From an uncultured Eubacteriales bacterium (GTDB lineage: Bacteria > Bacillota > Clostridia > Oscillospirales > Oscillospiraceae), in contig URWG01000017.1 in assembly GCA_900551495.1 (NCBI GenBank), positions 1 through 19,390 on the forward strand: DNA of 19,390 nt. Reading direction: 5' to 3'. A program made the translations under genes and the position numbers. Positions within the stretch are counted from its first letter, which is position 1. Each line of letters begins with the position of its first letter. This document shows, piece by piece, positions 17,918 through 19,390 of the stretch. The notes beneath the pieces are model-generated. The model did no database searches, was not told the origin of the DNA, and was given only the letters and a program-made list of their open reading frames with translations.

Positions 17918-18544
17918 TTATTTAAATTCTTCCGTGCGGCGGGCGAACGCCTCGTAAAAACGGGCAAGATGCAGCCCGTCGGCAAGGGCGTGGTGCGCCG
18001 TCAGATTCAGCGGCAGGAAAATTTTTCCCTCCTGCTCGTAGAATTTTCCGAAGGTGATACGCACGTTGCTGTCCGCCGGATTCGGGATCGGCAGCGTGAG
18101 AGAGGTGAAGCTCAGCCACGGCAGCGACGAGACGAAAAACAGCTCGTCGGGGTCCTCGCCGTCGTCCATCTCGGGCGCCTCGACCGCCTGTGCGACTCGC
18201 TCCCGCGCATAGGGGAGAAATTCGTCGAGCGGCTTGGCACAGTCGAGCGTGCAGTAGCAGTATGCGCCGTTTTCCAGCGCGACGGTGTGGGAGCTGAGGC
18301 AGCGGTCATATTCCGCCACCCGTTCGCCCTTGATGCGCCGCCGCAGCTCGGGGACATCGTTGGCGGCACCGATCGCCGTGTGCAGCAGGGTCAGGAAGAA
18401 CGGCAAGCCGCGCGTCTTCACCGCGGTGTGCAGCGGCGTAATGTCGCAGGGCACCGTGACGGAGACATAGGGGCTTGTCATGGTGCGGAAATAGTCGAAC
18501 TGCGCCTGCCGCGGGTCGCCTGCCATATCGAGAAAGCGATACAT
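17918..18544 (-). CDS. Chloramphenicol acetyltransferase-fold protein
   Basis: This 208-residue protein has the CAT fold of trimeric acetyl-CoA-dependent O-acetyltransferases. It has the catalytic motif HHALADGLH with His185 as the probable general base and Asp189 behind it. It also has FFVSSLPWLSFTS (137-149), GKFYEQEGKIFLPLNL, and an N-terminal RQAQFDYFR resembling the CAT arginine region. The length is slightly short of classical CatA proteins, about 213-220 residues as I recall. Divergence from acquired cat genes, chromosomal-like base composition and linkage to gltX argue for a native enzyme of unknown acceptor rather than a proven resistance determinant. Its ATG shares one base with the gltX stop, implying translational coupling. 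Confidence 0.85.
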   Translation of the reverse strand: MYRFLDMAGDPRQAQFDYFRTMTSPYVSVTVPCDITPLHTAVKTRGLPFFLTLLHTAIGAANDVPELRRRIKGERVAEYDRCLSSHTVALENGAYCYCTLDCAKPLDEFLPYARERVAQAVEAPEMDDGEDPDELFFVSSLPWLSFTSLTLPIPNPADSNVRITFGKFYEQEGKIFLPLNLTAHHALADGLHLARFYEAFARRTEEFK

Positions 18545-19390
18545 TATAATGTCTCCATTGCCGCGCGAAGGCGCTGCTTCGTCCGCTCCGCGCCCAAAAG
18601 CTGCATGACCGTGTAAAGATCGGGTGAATTCGTCTTGCCCGTCACCGCCACGCGCAGGAACGCGGAGACGTCCGCCACCGAGCCGGCAAACGCCGACGGG
18701 TCTGCCTTATACTGCTTCATGTCCGCCGCGAAGCCCAGTTCCGTCGTGACCGCCTTTACCTTGTCGAACCAAGCCTGTGCGTCGTCGTCGGGCGAGTAGA
18801 CCGCGAGGAACTTTTCCAGTGCGCTGCGGATCAGTTCCGGCGCAAACGCGGGGAACGGCTCGCGCGTAAAGTACGCGTCGTAGAAGAAGCCCATGTACGG
18901 CTTGACATCCTTCCACGTCGCCAAGTCCTTGCGGGGCTTCTTGCCGCCGCGCCCGATGGAAAGGATCGCCTTAGCATAGCTCGGGTCCTCCGCCAGCACC
19001 GCGGCAAAATCGGGGTCGAACTCGCGGGCGTATTCCAGCGCCAGCGTGTAGACCGTCTCCGCGTCCATCCGTGCGATCTCGTTCTTGGAGACATCGCAGA
19101 GCTTCGCGTAGTCGAACAGCGCGCCCGCCGGATTGAGCTTTTTGTACGAGAACTTGAAGTCATCGGACGGCGCATCGGGATTTGCTTTGCGCCAATCCTC
19201 ATAGTTAGAGTTGAGCAGCGTCATGATGTACTCATACACTGCGCGCACCGGGAAGCCCTCAGCCTTATAGTACGTCAGCGCCAGCTCGGGATCCTTGCGC
19301 TTGGAGAGCTTGCGCTTGGACGTGCCGTCCATCTTCATCAGCGGGCCGATGTGGACGTACTTCGGCAGACGGAAGCCCAGCGCCTTGAAC
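18544..19390 (-). CDS. gltX: Glutamyl-tRNA synthetase, C-terminal part (5' end outside window)
   Basis: GltX charges tRNA-Glu (and in many Clostridia tRNA-Gln, for later amidation) with glutamate. The frame is open to the window edge, so about 281 C-terminal residues are seen and the HIGH motif is missing. The visible part has the KMSKS-class loop as KRKLSKRK followed by DPELALTYYKAEGFP. A long helical anticodon-binding region includes LLNSNYEDWRKANP, and the protein ends at QRLRAAMETL. The LSKRKDPE variant resembles a divergent GluRS group I recall from Clostridia. The stop codon overlaps the CAT-fold start by one base. The first visible in-frame ATG (19338) is internal, since coding sequence continues upstream (ALGFRLPKYVHIGPL). 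Confidence 0.88.
   Translation of the reverse strand, partial: FKALGFRLPKYVHIGPLMKMDGTSKRKLSKRKDPELALTYYKAEGFPVRAVYEYIMTLLNSNYEDWRKANPDAPSDDFKFSYKKLNPAGALFDYAKLCDVSKNEIARMDAETVYTLALEYAREFDPDFAAVLAEDPSYAKAILSIGRGGKKPRKDLATWKDVKPYMGFFYDAYFTREPFPAFAPELIRSALEKFLAVYSPDDDAQAWFDKVKAVTTELGFAADMKQYKADPSAFAGSVADVSAFLRVAVTGKTNSPDLYTVMQLLGAERTKQRLRAAMETL

Noticed and set aside
17728..17985. Minus-strand small open frame after pgsA
   Set aside because: It translates the interspersed repeat and terminator hairpin and overlaps the CAT-fold gene end out of frame.

Overview
This window looks like ordinary core chromosome from a GC-rich member of the Clostridia. The gene content and order are those of Firmicutes: ylxM-ffh-rpsP-khpA, murB-whiA-dnaE, DUF1385-prmC, and recA-recX-rimO-pgsA. 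The high GC and the many short palindromic intergenic repeats suggest Oscillospirales/Ruminococcaceae. That placement is an inference from gene order and composition; no rRNA gene is present to confirm it.

Layout. Bases 1-297 hold no gene, only two kinds of short repeat. Bases 298-2764 (minus strand) are a translation and secretion operon, ylxM-ffh-rpsP-khpA. It is driven by a near-perfect sigma-70-type promoter at 2798-2826 and ends in a terminator that overlaps the khpA stop codon. A divergent promoter at 2878-2906 starts murB and whiA (peptidoglycan synthesis and a division-linked regulator). A heptamer-based inverted-repeat element separates whiA from dnaE, which encodes the replicative polymerase III alpha subunit. 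A lipoprotein with FG-GAP/VCBS-like calcium-loop motifs follows and has its own extended -10 promoter. After a structured 200-base spacer comes a tightly packed eight-gene run: response regulator, sensor kinase, DUF1385 membrane protein, prmC, recA, recX, rimO, pgsA. Gaps in this run range from an 11-base overlap to 51 bases. A strong bidirectional hairpin at 17887-17913 closes it. From the right edge, a glutamyl-tRNA synthetase (5' end outside the window) and a chloramphenicol-acetyltransferase-fold protein are read on the minus strand, with stop and start codons overlapping by one base.

Functions fall into protein targeting and ribosome assembly (ffh, ylxM, rpsP, khpA, prmC, rimO, gltX), envelope (murB, pgsA, the lipoprotein, the DUF1385 protein), and replication and recombination (dnaE, recA, recX), plus one two-component system.

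I found no convincing new multi-gene system. The points worth a second look are the structured repeats at the gaps between transcription units, the genes missing from usually conserved neighbourhoods (rapZ/yvcK, rimM/trmD, prfA), recA inside a two-component-led run with no visible SOS box, and the CAT-fold gene coupled to gltX.
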